Below, piece by piece: positions 1-7,815 of a stretch of 64,000 bases of DNA (position 1 is its first letter; every line of letters starts with the position of its first letter). The position numbers were made by a program, and so were the translations under genes. The stretch is from contig NZ_JAJJJF010000006.1 of NCBI RefSeq assembly GCF_022458745.1, positions 1 through 64,000 on the forward strand, in the 5' to 3' direction. The notes under the pieces are model-generated. The model was given only the letters and a program-made list of their open reading frames with translations. It had not been told where the DNA came from and did no database searches. Origin of the DNA: Bacillus piscicola (GTDB taxonomy: Bacteria; Bacillota; Bacilli; Bacillales; Marinococcaceae).

Positions 1-1
1 A

Positions 2-58
2 AGCATCTCCCTTTTGGTTTATCGGTGGAAGAAAGAAAAAAAGGTGGATATCGTTTAA
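2..58 (+). CDS. 3' end of an upstream gene (partial, uncertain)
   Basis: An open frame enters from the left edge and stops at TAA 56-58. Its last residues read SISLLVYRWKKEKKVDIV, a hydrophobic stretch followed by a basic tail, as at the C terminus of a membrane protein. A second frame (from base 1) stays open to TAA 154-156, so the true reading frame cannot be fixed from this fragment. No function can be given. Confidence 0.3.
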   Translation, partial: SISLLVYRWKKEKKVDIV

Positions 59-112
59 TAAGCAGACGTTTATTCAGGAAAAGGGCGCAATTGCGGAATA
101 ACATAAGTAGAA

Positions 113-247
113 ATGATCAAACTTTATATAAAAATTGTATACGACTTCACAAATAACGAATCCATTTTGATCAATCTTTTTTCCAAAATGGATTCGTTTG
201 TTTGTGGTAATATACAGGTTTGTGAGGTATTTATGATCAAACTTTAT
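113..247. repeat. 15-bp direct repeats flanking a long hairpin
   Basis: ATGATCAAACTTTAT occurs at 113-127 and again at 233-247, exactly 120 bp apart. Between them lies an inverted repeat (148-169 with 184-206) of about 22 bp with a 14-nt loop, whose core is AACGAATCCATTTTG. No T-run follows the stem on either strand, so it is not a standard terminator. The layout could be the remnant of a small mobile or repeated element. Confidence 0.5.
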
Positions 248-315
248 TTTAAAGCTACACACCGATTACTCATCAACAACGGTAATAGGCCAAACCAAAC
301 GTACAATGCTCAGAA

Positions 316-359
316 CCCGAGCGGGGATCGGATTTATCTCCAGTCCCCGCTCGGTTTTT
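316..359 (+). terminator. Rho-independent terminator, plus strand
   Basis: CCGAGCGGGGA (317-327) pairs perfectly with TCCCCGCTCGG (344-354) and is followed by five T on the plus strand. On the minus strand, where ehuA ends at 410, no T-run follows. It therefore ends a plus-strand transcript with no clear gene between the hairpin at 148-206 and here. A 45-codon frame (233-370) runs straight through the stem and is unlikely to be a gene. Confidence 0.75.
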
Positions 360-409
360 ATGTTTTCTAAGGGAGAGACCCCTAAAAAAGAAGGCATATT
401 GTAAATGAA

Positions 410-1183
410 CTACGAAATAAACCGGTGTAGGAAACTTTGCAGGCGCTCGTTTTTTGGATTCTGAATTACTTCTTGCGGGCTGCCTTGTTCAGCAATGACC
501 CCACCGTCGAGGAAAAGCACTTTATCCGCAATATCAACGGCAAAGTCCATTTCGTGAGTGACGAGAATCATGGCCATATCTCCCTCTTTGGCGATTTCCC
601 GGATCACTTCGAGTACCTCACCGACGAGCTCCGGGTCGAGGGCAGAGGTTACTTCATCAAAGAGCATTACCTTCGGATTCATCACCAGAGCTCGTGCCAT
701 TGCGACCCGCTGTTTTTGACCACCGGAGAGTTGGCTTGGATATTGTTCAATTTTGTCTCCAAGTCCCACCTTCCCCAGCATCTGAGCAGATTTTTCTCTA
801 GCTTCCTCCTTGTTCATATTTTTAACGTGAATTAAAGCTGTGGTGCAGTTCTCCATTATCGTCATGTGCGGGAACAGATTAAAATGCTGGAATACCATGC
901 CGATATCCCCGCGGACATTGCGGAGATGTTTATCATTTGCCCGCACCATCTTTCCGTTTTTCTCCATTTTCCAGAGGTTGTTACCGTCTACAATAATGTC
1001 ACCGGAGGTCGGCTCTTCCAGGGTCATCAACATGCGAATAATGGTTGTTTTTCCTGATCCACTCGGCCCGATGACGGCTACTTTTTCAGCTGGAGCGATA
1101 TCTAGGTTGATGCCTTTTAAGACGTCGACATCTCCAAATGATTTGTGTACTTCTTTAAAACGGACAATGGGATCTTTCATCAC
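410..1183 (-). CDS. ehuA: Amino-acid/ectoine-type ABC transporter ATPase
   Basis: ATP-hydrolysing subunit (257 aa) of a polar-amino-acid (PAAT) type importer, acting on the inner membrane face. Walker A is GPSGSGKTTIIR (about residues 38-49), the signature is LSGGQKQR, Walker B is VMLFDEVTSALDPE, and the switch His follows in LVTHEMDF. Length is normal for GlnQ/EhuA proteins. It is the last gene of a four-gene minus-strand operon and overlaps the permease before it by 4 bp. The ectoine assignment comes mainly from the binding protein; a general polar amino acid substrate remains possible. Confidence 0.85.
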   Translation of the reverse strand: MMKDPIVRFKEVHKSFGDVDVLKGINLDIAPAEKVAVIGPSGSGKTTIIRMLMTLEEPTSGDIIVDGNNLWKMEKNGKMVRANDKHLRNVRGDIGMVFQHFNLFPHMTIMENCTTALIHVKNMNKEEAREKSAQMLGKVGLGDKIEQYPSQLSGGQKQRVAMARALVMNPKVMLFDEVTSALDPELVGEVLEVIREIAKEGDMAMILVTHEMDFAVDIADKVLFLDGGVIAEQGSPQEVIQNPKNERLQSFLHRFIS

Positions 1184-1911
1184 ATGACAGCTCCTTTGTT
1201 ATCTGGTATAGGCCTTGATCCGGATGGTGCTTTTTTATCAAAACGGCGATTCATTTTCTTTTCCAATTTGTTGATTAAGAGTGCTGAAGGATAACTTAAC
1301 ACGAGGAAAAGAATAGCAACGATTGTTAATGCTTCTAAGTAATTAAAATGCTGGGCTCCGTAGTTTTTGGCTAGCTGCAGGATGCCGACTACACCGATCG
1401 TGGATGCAAGTGGAATTTCTTTAAACATAATAATTAAATAGTTTCCGAGCATCGGAATCGTTGGTGGCAAGGCTTGCGGCAATATGATTTTCGTCCACCG
1501 TTTTCCCGTTGAAAAGTTGAGTGCTTTTGCTGCTTCCCACTGTCCCTTGTCTACGGATTCAATGCCGGAGCGATATACCTCGCCAATGTATGTGCTAAAG
1601 TGTATGCCGAGACCGAGTACGGCGCTCGTAAACGGGGATAATGTCATTCCGATTCCGGGGATCATCGGGAAGGCGTAAAATATAAAAAACAACTGCACGA
1701 GCGGCGGTGTGGAACGGATAAATTCCATGATCCATATGATACATCCGCGAATGAATCCGATAGGAATTTGCCGAACGAGTACCCAAAAAAATCCGAAGAT
1801 CAAAGAAAATAGAAAACAGGCAAACGTTAATCCGGCTGTAATGCCAAGTCCCTGGATCACAATAGGGAAGGCTTCGAAAAAGGTCTCCCAGCTCCAATTA
1901 TTAGTATTCAT
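1180..1911 (-). CDS. ehuD: PAAT-family ABC permease (EhuD-like)
   Basis: Membrane subunit of the importer (243 aa). Hydrophobic helices alternate with short loops, and the EAA-type cytoplasmic loop reads EAAKALNFSTGKRW (about residues 126-139), the contact site for the ATPase. It overlaps the ATPase start by 4 bp and the other permease's end by 4 bp, so translation is probably coupled. Two different permeases imply a heterodimeric membrane domain, as in EhuC/EhuD. Which of the two is C and which is D is inferred from gene order. Confidence 0.8.
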   Translation of the reverse strand: MNTNNWSWETFFEAFPIVIQGLGITAGLTFACFLFSLIFGFFWVLVRQIPIGFIRGCIIWIMEFIRSTPPLVQLFFIFYAFPMIPGIGMTLSPFTSAVLGLGIHFSTYIGEVYRSGIESVDKGQWEAAKALNFSTGKRWTKIILPQALPPTIPMLGNYLIIMFKEIPLASTIGVVGILQLAKNYGAQHFNYLEALTIVAILFLVLSYPSALLINKLEKKMNRRFDKKAPSGSRPIPDNKGAVM

Positions 1912-2579
1912 TGACTAGCCACCCCTTTTTTCGATACGCTTTCCATTTTACGCGTTAACCAAATTAAAGGCAGCGCAAGGATGAAGTAGAAGATAAGCAC
2001 CATGAAATAAATACCGGGTGCCATCGAAATATTTGAACTTCTCAATATATCACCGTGGTACAGAACATCCGTAAGTCCAATAAGCGAAACCAGGGATGTC
2101 GCTTTTAACATTTGAATGAGATAGTTACCGAATTCAGGAAGCATCATTCGGACAGCTTGCGGAAAAATAATGAGACGCATCCGTTGGAATCTGGACATGT
2201 TTAATGCGGTCGCTGCTTCCGACTGACCTTTTGAAACAGATAGAATCGATCCACGGACAATCTCGGACATGTAAGCTCCGTAATTCAGTCCTATGGCAAT
2301 CGATCCGGCCCAAAATTCACTGCCTAAATCAATGTTGAATAAGATGGGTAAAGCATAAAATAGCCAGAATAACTGAACAATTAGAGAAGTGCCTCGGAAG
2401 ACTTCCACATAAAAGGCTGTGAACCCTCTAAGAATAGGATTTTGGGACAGACGGCACAGTCCAGCGATAAAAGCCATGGCATAGCCAAAAACAGCAGAAG
2501 CTAGAAGGACGGTAAGCGTGATGTGGATTCCTTTAACAAGAAAAGGAAAAATATCAATAATTGCACTAATAGTAATCAC
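1908..2579 (-). CDS. ehuC: PAAT-family ABC permease (EhuC-like)
   Basis: Second membrane subunit (223 aa), with the EAA loop SEAATALNMSRFQRMRLI (about residues 119-136) and five or so hydrophobic segments. It follows the binding-protein gene after a 100-bp gap that holds a hairpin, and precedes the other permease with a 4-bp overlap. Family membership is clear. The substrate is inferred from the neighbouring EhuB-like protein. Confidence 0.8.
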   Translation of the reverse strand: MITISAIIDIFPFLVKGIHITLTVLLASAVFGYAMAFIAGLCRLSQNPILRGFTAFYVEVFRGTSLIVQLFWLFYALPILFNIDLGSEFWAGSIAIGLNYGAYMSEIVRGSILSVSKGQSEAATALNMSRFQRMRLIIFPQAVRMMLPEFGNYLIQMLKATSLVSLIGLTDVLYHGDILRSSNISMAPGIYFMVLIFYFILALPLIWLTRKMESVSKKGVASQ

Positions 2580-2618
2580 TCCTTTAGCGGATCATCGTTG
2601 GTCTCAAGCAAAAATGAA

Positions 2619-2645
2619 GGGTCTGGCCCCGGAAGAGCCAGACCC
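2619..2645 (-). terminator. Intercistronic hairpin after the binding-protein gene
   Basis: GGGTCTGGC (2619-2627) and GCCAGACCC (2637-2645) form a perfect 9-bp stem between ehuB and ehuC. On the minus strand it is followed by a T-rich stretch (TTCATTTTTG). Such hairpins usually let only part of transcription continue or protect the 3' end, giving more binding protein than permease. Confidence 0.55.
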
Positions 2646-2678
2646 TACCTAATGGAGTCGACCTAGTGTCTGCCTGGA

Positions 2679-3620
2679 TTATTCTTCTCCTTGGCAAACC
2701 ATTTCTGCTGTGACACCTTCATCAGGGAAATTCAAATCCGCACTGAATCCATTGTCTTCTAAAATCTGAGCTACTGTTCCGTCTGCTTTTAATTCTGCTA
2801 ATTTCTCGTTAAAAGCTTTTAGCAGTTCTTCATGTTCCGGATGAAAAGCTACGGCACCGTAACTCGGCACGCCTTCAATGTCAGGTTGCTCAAAATCTCC
2901 AACAAACTCCAATTCATCGGTATCAGCAGATTCCAATGCCATTTTAATGGTCATTTCTGTTCCGGTAGTCGCATGAGCACGACCAGACTGGACGGCTGCG
3001 AAAGTGGCTGGAATATCAGGGGCACTCTGAATTTGGTCAGGGTCCACACCTTCTGATTTTAAGAAATCGTTCTCAGTGGCACCGGACATAACGGATACGA
3101 TTACGTCCGGATTGTCGGCAATATCTTTGTAACTGTGCAGATCTAACGGATTGCCTTTTTGTACGATTAATCCTTCCCCGTATTTCATATCCGGCTCAGC
3201 AAAATTTACGCTTTCACAGCGGTCCGGCGTGATCGCCATTCCAGAAGTGATCGCGTCAAACTTTTTCGCAGAAAGACCAGAAACCAGCTGACTGTAGTCG
3301 GCTAATTGTCCCTCCATGTTATCGATGCCTAACTCTTTAAAAACGGCTCTTGCTGTTTCGACAGAGGCACCGGTCAGTTCCCCTTCGTCATTTTGATAGC
3401 CATATGGCTTTTCATTCGCAAAACCGACTTTCACTGTCCCTTTTTCTTGTAATTCTTCTAAATAACTTCCCGCACTTTCACTGTTTGCATCACTTTCTCC
3501 GCTTGACGCCGCTTCATCGGACGTTGCGTCATCGGACGCCGCTTCATCTTCCGTTCCGCAGGCTGCGAGCATCATGATGAAAGCTGTTAAAAAAAATGCC
3601 GCAAATACAGATTTTTTCAT
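2679..3620 (-). CDS. ehuB: Ectoine/hydroxyectoine-type substrate-binding lipoprotein
   Basis: Extracytoplasmic solute-binding protein of family 3, about 313 aa. The N terminus is a lipoprotein signal (MKKSV..., lipobox LAAC about residues 16-19), then an acidic Ser/Ala/Asp/Glu linker, then the binding domain. That domain has GVPSYGAVAF near its end and a C-terminal Cys in AEMVCQGEE. The general sequence resembles EhuB (for example GEGLIVQKGNPLDLHSY), which feeds compatible solutes to EhuCDA. I chose ATG 3620 because the GGGGGG box lies 9 nt upstream; ATG 3626 sits only 3 nt from it. First gene of the operon. No ectoine-degrading genes are nearby, so uptake probably serves osmoprotection. Ectoine as ligand is a resemblance call. 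Confidence 0.75.
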   Translation of the reverse strand: MKKSVFAAFFLTAFIMMLAACGTEDEAASDDATSDEAASSGESDANSESAGSYLEELQEKGTVKVGFANEKPYGYQNDEGELTGASVETARAVFKELGIDNMEGQLADYSQLVSGLSAKKFDAITSGMAITPDRCESVNFAEPDMKYGEGLIVQKGNPLDLHSYKDIADNPDVIVSVMSGATENDFLKSEGVDPDQIQSAPDIPATFAAVQSGRAHATTGTEMTIKMALESADTDELEFVGDFEQPDIEGVPSYGAVAFHPEHEELLKAFNEKLAELKADGTVAQILEDNGFSADLNFPDEGVTAEMVCQGEE

Positions 3621-3857
3621 TTTCATGTACCCCCCAATAAGTAGACTATCGTTACATATGTTGCATCCGACCATTCTCTCATTTGTTTTAAACGGTCGTA
3701 TTTTTATGTTATAGGTATTTACCAATATCTACAAACTCAGTATATTCAGAAAAATGGTAATAAATGTTTATTTGACGCAATTAGTTCTAGTTGGCTCAGA
3801 GTAACAACTACATGCTGTCGTATGATCCAGATTACGCCTTTAAGCGCCAGAATTATT

Positions 3858-3898
3858 AGAAAAAACGGTGCTTGTTTTTTCAAAGCTCCGTTTTTTCT
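3858..3898. terminator. Terminator after the LysR gene
   Basis: AGAAAAAACGG (3858-3868) pairs perfectly with CCGTTTTTTCT (3888-3898), with further partial pairing inside the loop. A/T runs on both sides let it act in either direction. It ends the LysR gene on the minus strand. Confidence 0.7.
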
Positions 3899-3921
3899 TG
3901 CACCTGCTTAAGGATACGGGA

Positions 3922-4824
3922 TTACGTGCTCCAAACGGTTAGTTCTTTATTATGCCGTAACAGATCAATAAATACCTGCAAAGATTTTGTTTTAAATGGT
4001 GAAGCTGTAACGATCGAAAACTGTCTTGTAAACGGCAGCCCCTTTACGTTAAGTATTTGCAGATCACCATTTCGAAGTTCTTTTTGAATGGCCCACTGCG
4101 ATAATAAACTAATGCCCAAGCCCGCTTCAACCGCTTCTTTAATCGGCTGTGTGCTTCCAAAGCTCATAATAGAGGCGGGGGATATATCATAGCGCTCGAA
4201 AACCTTTTCCGTTGCTTCCCTTGTACCCGAACCCGTTTCCCGCAAAATCCATCTCTGTTGTTCCAAATCCTTTATTAATACTTTATCTCTTTTGTTTACT
4301 AATGGATGCTTTGGTGACGCAACTACTACCATATAGTCTTCGGCGAACTCCTCGACTTCCATTTGTTTCTCTTTGTCAAAGTGTCCTTCTACAATGCCAA
4401 TATCAAGTTGATGACTCATCACATAACCGGCTATTTCTGCAGTGTTGCCGATTGTTACAGAGGGTAGAATATCAGGTGTATTTTCCTGCATTTTTGCAAT
4501 GACATGGGGAAGGACATACTCACCGAATGTAAAGCTGGCACCGATTGACAGGGGCCCACTTGCTTTATTGACTAAATCATCCACAAGGTTTTGCATTCTT
4601 GAATATAGTCCCACTATTTCTTTCGCATGATGATAGACGATTTCACCAGCTTTGTTCAAACGAACGTACTTGTTTGTCCGCTCCAGCAGCCTCATACCTA
4701 TATTCTCTTCAAATGTTCGGATGTACTGACTTACAGCCGGCTGAGTCATTAATAATTCTTCCGCTGCCCTTGAGAAGTTCTTTTTTTCCGCAACCGTTAT
4801 AAAGACCTGCAATTGTTGATCCAC
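3922..4824 (-). CDS. LysR-family regulator, divergent from a YeiH-type exporter
   Basis: DNA-binding regulator of about 300 aa. The N-terminal winged helix-turn-helix is visible (FSRAAEELLMTQPAVSQYIR, about residues 17-36), followed by a two-lobed effector domain. The GTG at 4824 fits LysR length and has GGTGA 7 nt upstream; the upstream ATG pair at 4872-4875 lacks a binding site. It is transcribed away from the exporter gene, the usual layout for a LysR protein controlling its neighbour. In enterobacteria the pair YeiE/YeiH is similar, and YeiE has been linked to sulfite; by analogy this one may sense a sulfur oxyanion or sulfonate, which is inference. Confidence 0.85.
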   Translation of the reverse strand: MDQQLQVFITVAEKKNFSRAAEELLMTQPAVSQYIRTFEENIGMRLLERTNKYVRLNKAGEIVYHHAKEIVGLYSRMQNLVDDLVNKASGPLSIGASFTFGEYVLPHVIAKMQENTPDILPSVTIGNTAEIAGYVMSHQLDIGIVEGHFDKEKQMEVEEFAEDYMVVVASPKHPLVNKRDKVLIKDLEQQRWILRETGSGTREATEKVFERYDISPASIMSFGSTQPIKEAVEAGLGISLLSQWAIQKELRNGDLQILNVKGLPFTRQFSIVTASPFKTKSLQVFIDLLRHNKELTVWST

Positions 4825-4972
4825 CCGACATTCACCGCTTTCCTGATTTACGTTATCTTGTTTTAGCAACATCATTTTAACTTATTATAACATTTTACTT
4901 ATGGTTATAATTATTAATAATTATTTTCCTTATGCGCATATTACCAGTATCCTTATAACAGGAGGTGTTTCC

Positions 4973-6004
4973 GTGGCAATGTCAAATACGAACACACAGG
5001 CTTCAAAAAGACCTTCTCCACAAACTGCGTGGAGCGGAGGTGTAGCCTTTACTTTTCTGATCGCTTTATTAGGTTACTTGCTAGCGATGGTACCAGGATT
5101 TGATCATGTTGGACAGCTGGCGTGTGCCATTATTATCGCTATTTTTTACCGACAAATTTTTGGTTATCCAGAAGCTATTCGAACGGGAATTGCTTTTTCG
5201 TCCAAACGTTTACTTCGAGCCGCAATTATTTTATACGGACTTAAACTCAACATAGATACTGTTTTAAGTGATGGTTTGGGGCTGCTATTGCGAGATGCTG
5301 GTGTCATTGTGTTTGCGATTTTTATAACAGTTTGGCTGGCGAAAGCATTTAAGGCAGACAAAACAATCTCATTATTATTAGGAGTTGGAACTGGCGTCTG
5401 TGGTGCAGCGGCAATTGCAGCTGTTGCACCAATTATTAAATCAAAAGACGAAGATACGGCGATTGGTGTAGGGATTATCGCCCTCATGGGTACTGTTTTT
5501 GCAATTGGCTACACTATTTTGCGGCCGTTTCTACCACTTGATGCCATTCAATATGGTATTTGGTCTGGAACCAGCCTTCATGAAGTTGCCCATGTGGCAT
5601 TGGCGGGGGCCCCTGCTGGAGAAGATGGGTTAGCTATCGCATTGCTGGCAAAATTGGGACGTGTCTTTTTACTTGTGCCGCTTTGCTTTGTCTTTATTTA
5701 TATAATGAAGCGGAAAAACAAAGGAAACGAGGAAACGAATGCAAAAATCGAATTCCCATGGTTTCTTGTTGGCTTTATCGTTTTAAGTCTTCTAGGAAGC
5801 TATGTGTTTGGTCATTCTATCCCTGTATCTGAAGACGTCATGAACGGTGTATTTACTTTGACAACGTGGTTGTTAACAGCAGCGATGGTCGGGCTCGGTT
5901 TGAATGTCAGCTTGAAGGATTTACGTACAAGAGCAATGCGCCCATTAGCAGCAATGACGATTACTTCCATTGCGTTATCCATCATTGTTTACTTTATTGT
6001 GTAA
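4973..6004 (+). CDS. YeiH-family putative sulfate/anion exporter
   Basis: Integral membrane protein, 343 aa with about ten hydrophobic helices, of the YeiH (TIGR00698) family. Family features include the glycine/alanine-rich GVGTGVCGAAAIAAVAP and SLHEVAHVALAGAPAG. The GTG at 4973 is preferred because AGGAGGT lies 6 nt upstream; the longer frame from 4901 has no site. The family is labelled putative sulfate exporter, but its substrate has not been firmly shown. It faces the LysR gene and is followed by its own terminator, so it is a single-gene unit. Confidence 0.85.
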   Translation: MAMSNTNTQASKRPSPQTAWSGGVAFTFLIALLGYLLAMVPGFDHVGQLACAIIIAIFYRQIFGYPEAIRTGIAFSSKRLLRAAIILYGLKLNIDTVLSDGLGLLLRDAGVIVFAIFITVWLAKAFKADKTISLLLGVGTGVCGAAAIAAVAPIIKSKDEDTAIGVGIIALMGTVFAIGYTILRPFLPLDAIQYGIWSGTSLHEVAHVALAGAPAGEDGLAIALLAKLGRVFLLVPLCFVFIYIMKRKNKGNEETNAKIEFPWFLVGFIVLSLLGSYVFGHSIPVSEDVMNGVFTLTTWLLTAAMVGLGLNVSLKDLRTRAMRPLAAMTITSIALSIIVYFIV

Positions 6005-6016
6005 GGTTAGGTAGGA

Positions 6017-6062
6017 ACACACGTTTGATTACAGAAGTGTAATCAAAAACGTGTGTTTTTTT
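6017..6062 (+). terminator. Terminator after the YeiH-type gene
   Basis: ACACACGTTTGATTAC (6017-6032) pairs with GTAATCAAAAACGTGTGT (6039-6056, two extra A), followed by six T. A strong plus-strand terminator that can also work on the other strand. Confidence 0.85.
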
Positions 6063-6171
6063 ACTGAAAGCAATTCCTGTAACTAAGCTGTTCTCCGGAA
6101 ATACGACTAAAAAAAGCGTTTTGTACAAAATATAAGAGCAGTAGTTACTAAACAACAAAAGGGTGTTTATA

Positions 6172-7803
6172 GTGAAAGTGGCAGAACTGCTTGTAAAGTG
6201 CTTAGAGCATGAAGGGGTAGAATACGTTTTTGGGGTGCCGGGCGAGGAAAACATCGATCTTATGGATGCTTTTCGTGACTCACCGATTGAATTTATTGTC
6301 ACGAGGCATGAAGCAGGAGCAGCTTTTATGGCAGGAATTTATGGAAGATTGACGGGAAAGCCGGGTGTCTGTTTAGCGACGCTTGGACCGGGGGCGACGA
6401 ATCTTTTAACAGGGGTAGCCAATGCCAATATGGACCTGAACCCCATCATTGCCATCACCGGACAGGCGGGTCTGTACCGTCAGCATAAAATTTCTCATCA
6501 ATACTATGATCTGGTATCCGTGTACGATCCAGTTACGAAATGGAGTGTGCAGGTAAAAACACCGGAAATTGTTCCGGAAGTGGTGCGAAAAGCATTCCAA
6601 GTCGCAACCGAGCCAAAATCAGGTGCTGCTCATATTGATGTGCCGGAGGATATTGCCAATGCGGAAGTAGAGGGTTCACCGCTATCTTTAACAAGCCATG
6701 CACACGTGGAAGCGAATAATGAAGTGGTAAGCGAAGCAGCTGCACGTATCGGAAGAGCTAAACATCCGCTTATTTTGGCGGGTAATGGTGTGACAAGAGC
6801 AAATGCAGCCGAAGCTTTTCGTTCGTTTGTTAAAAAGACAAATATCCCCGTTGTTCATTCCTTTATGGGAAAAGGAGCGTTGTCCTGGAAAGATGAGCTT
6901 AGTTTATTGACCGCGGGGATTGGTGGCAACGATTATATCACGTGCGGTTTTACCGAAGCAGATTTGATTATAGCAGTTGGGTTTGACATGGTTGAATATG
7001 CTCCGGAAAGCTGGAACCCGGATGCAAAAGTACCAATCATGCATATCGATACCAGGGAAGCTGAAACAGATGCCCATTATCCAGTGGCTTTGCACGTGAT
7101 CGGGGACATCGAAAGAAACTTACAAAAACTAGATCAAGCCTTTTCCCCGGTAGATAGAGATAATGAGTGGGTGAAGGGAGTGAGAGACAAGGCATTCGCA
7201 GAGCTGGAAGCATATGAAAACAACGATCATTTTCCCGTGAAGCCACAGAAGATTGTCTCTGACTTGCGATCGGTTTTGCAAGAACAGGATATTGTTGTTT
7301 CCGATGTAGGGGCCCATAAAATGTGGCTTGCTAGAATGTATCATACCTTTGAGCCTAACACGTGTTTGATTTCAAATGGGCTTGCCTCCATGGGGGTTGC
7401 TGTACCCGGGGCTATTGCAGCTAAAATGGTTTACCCGGAACGATCAGTCGTAGCTGTTTGTGGAGATGGTTCATTTCAGATGACGAGTGCCGAATTAGAA
7501 ACTGCACAAAGGCTGAACCTGCCGATTGTCATTTTGCTATGGAGAGACGAAGGTTACGGTTTGATTGAATGGCATCAAATGAAGAAATTCCAGCGGTCCT
7601 CGTACATTAAATTTGGGAATCCAGATTTTCTACAGCTGGCGGGTTCTTACGGATTTGAGACGATTGCAGTCAAAGAGAGTGAAGCGCTAAAACCAGCATT
7701 AGAAAAAGCCATCGCGCTCAAGAAGCCGGTATTAATTGATTGTCCGGTTGATTACAGCGAAAACATGAAATTGACTGAAAAGTTAGGGGACATCATTTGT
7801 TAG
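6172..7803 (+). CDS. Acetolactate synthase-like ThDP-dependent enzyme
   Basis: Large-subunit-type thiamine diphosphate enzyme of 543 aa. The catalytic Glu is in VTRHEAGAAFMA (near residue 50), a central domain follows, and the ThDP/Mg motif starts GDGSF and continues about 30 residues on. The end (CPVDYSENMKLTEKLG) is very like catabolic AlsS, which condenses two pyruvates to acetolactate. There is no small subunit and no alsD beside it. GTG 6172 has AAGGG 8 nt upstream. The stop is 12 nt before an aldehyde dehydrogenase gene, so the two are cotranscribed and probably share a pathway (C-C cleavage or carboligation giving an aldehyde). A non-acetolactate role is quite possible. Confidence 0.75.
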   Translation: MKVAELLVKCLEHEGVEYVFGVPGEENIDLMDAFRDSPIEFIVTRHEAGAAFMAGIYGRLTGKPGVCLATLGPGATNLLTGVANANMDLNPIIAITGQAGLYRQHKISHQYYDLVSVYDPVTKWSVQVKTPEIVPEVVRKAFQVATEPKSGAAHIDVPEDIANAEVEGSPLSLTSHAHVEANNEVVSEAAARIGRAKHPLILAGNGVTRANAAEAFRSFVKKTNIPVVHSFMGKGALSWKDELSLLTAGIGGNDYITCGFTEADLIIAVGFDMVEYAPESWNPDAKVPIMHIDTREAETDAHYPVALHVIGDIERNLQKLDQAFSPVDRDNEWVKGVRDKAFAELEAYENNDHFPVKPQKIVSDLRSVLQEQDIVVSDVGAHKMWLARMYHTFEPNTCLISNGLASMGVAVPGAIAAKMVYPERSVVAVCGDGSFQMTSAELETAQRLNLPIVILLWRDEGYGLIEWHQMKKFQRSSYIKFGNPDFLQLAGSYGFETIAVKESEALKPALEKAIALKKPVLIDCPVDYSENMKLTEKLGDIIC

Positions 7804-7815
7804 CGGGGTGAAACG

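Noticed and set aside
233-370. Small peptide gene (MIKLYFKATHR...)
   Set aside because: It reads through the terminator stem and lacks a good binding site.
6172-7803. Glyoxylate carboligase or oxalyl-CoA decarboxylase
   Set aside because: Carboligase lacks the catalytic Glu, which is present here in RHEAGAAF. The oxalyl-CoA enzyme has a different N terminus, and no formyl-CoA transferase is nearby; the end is AlsS-like.
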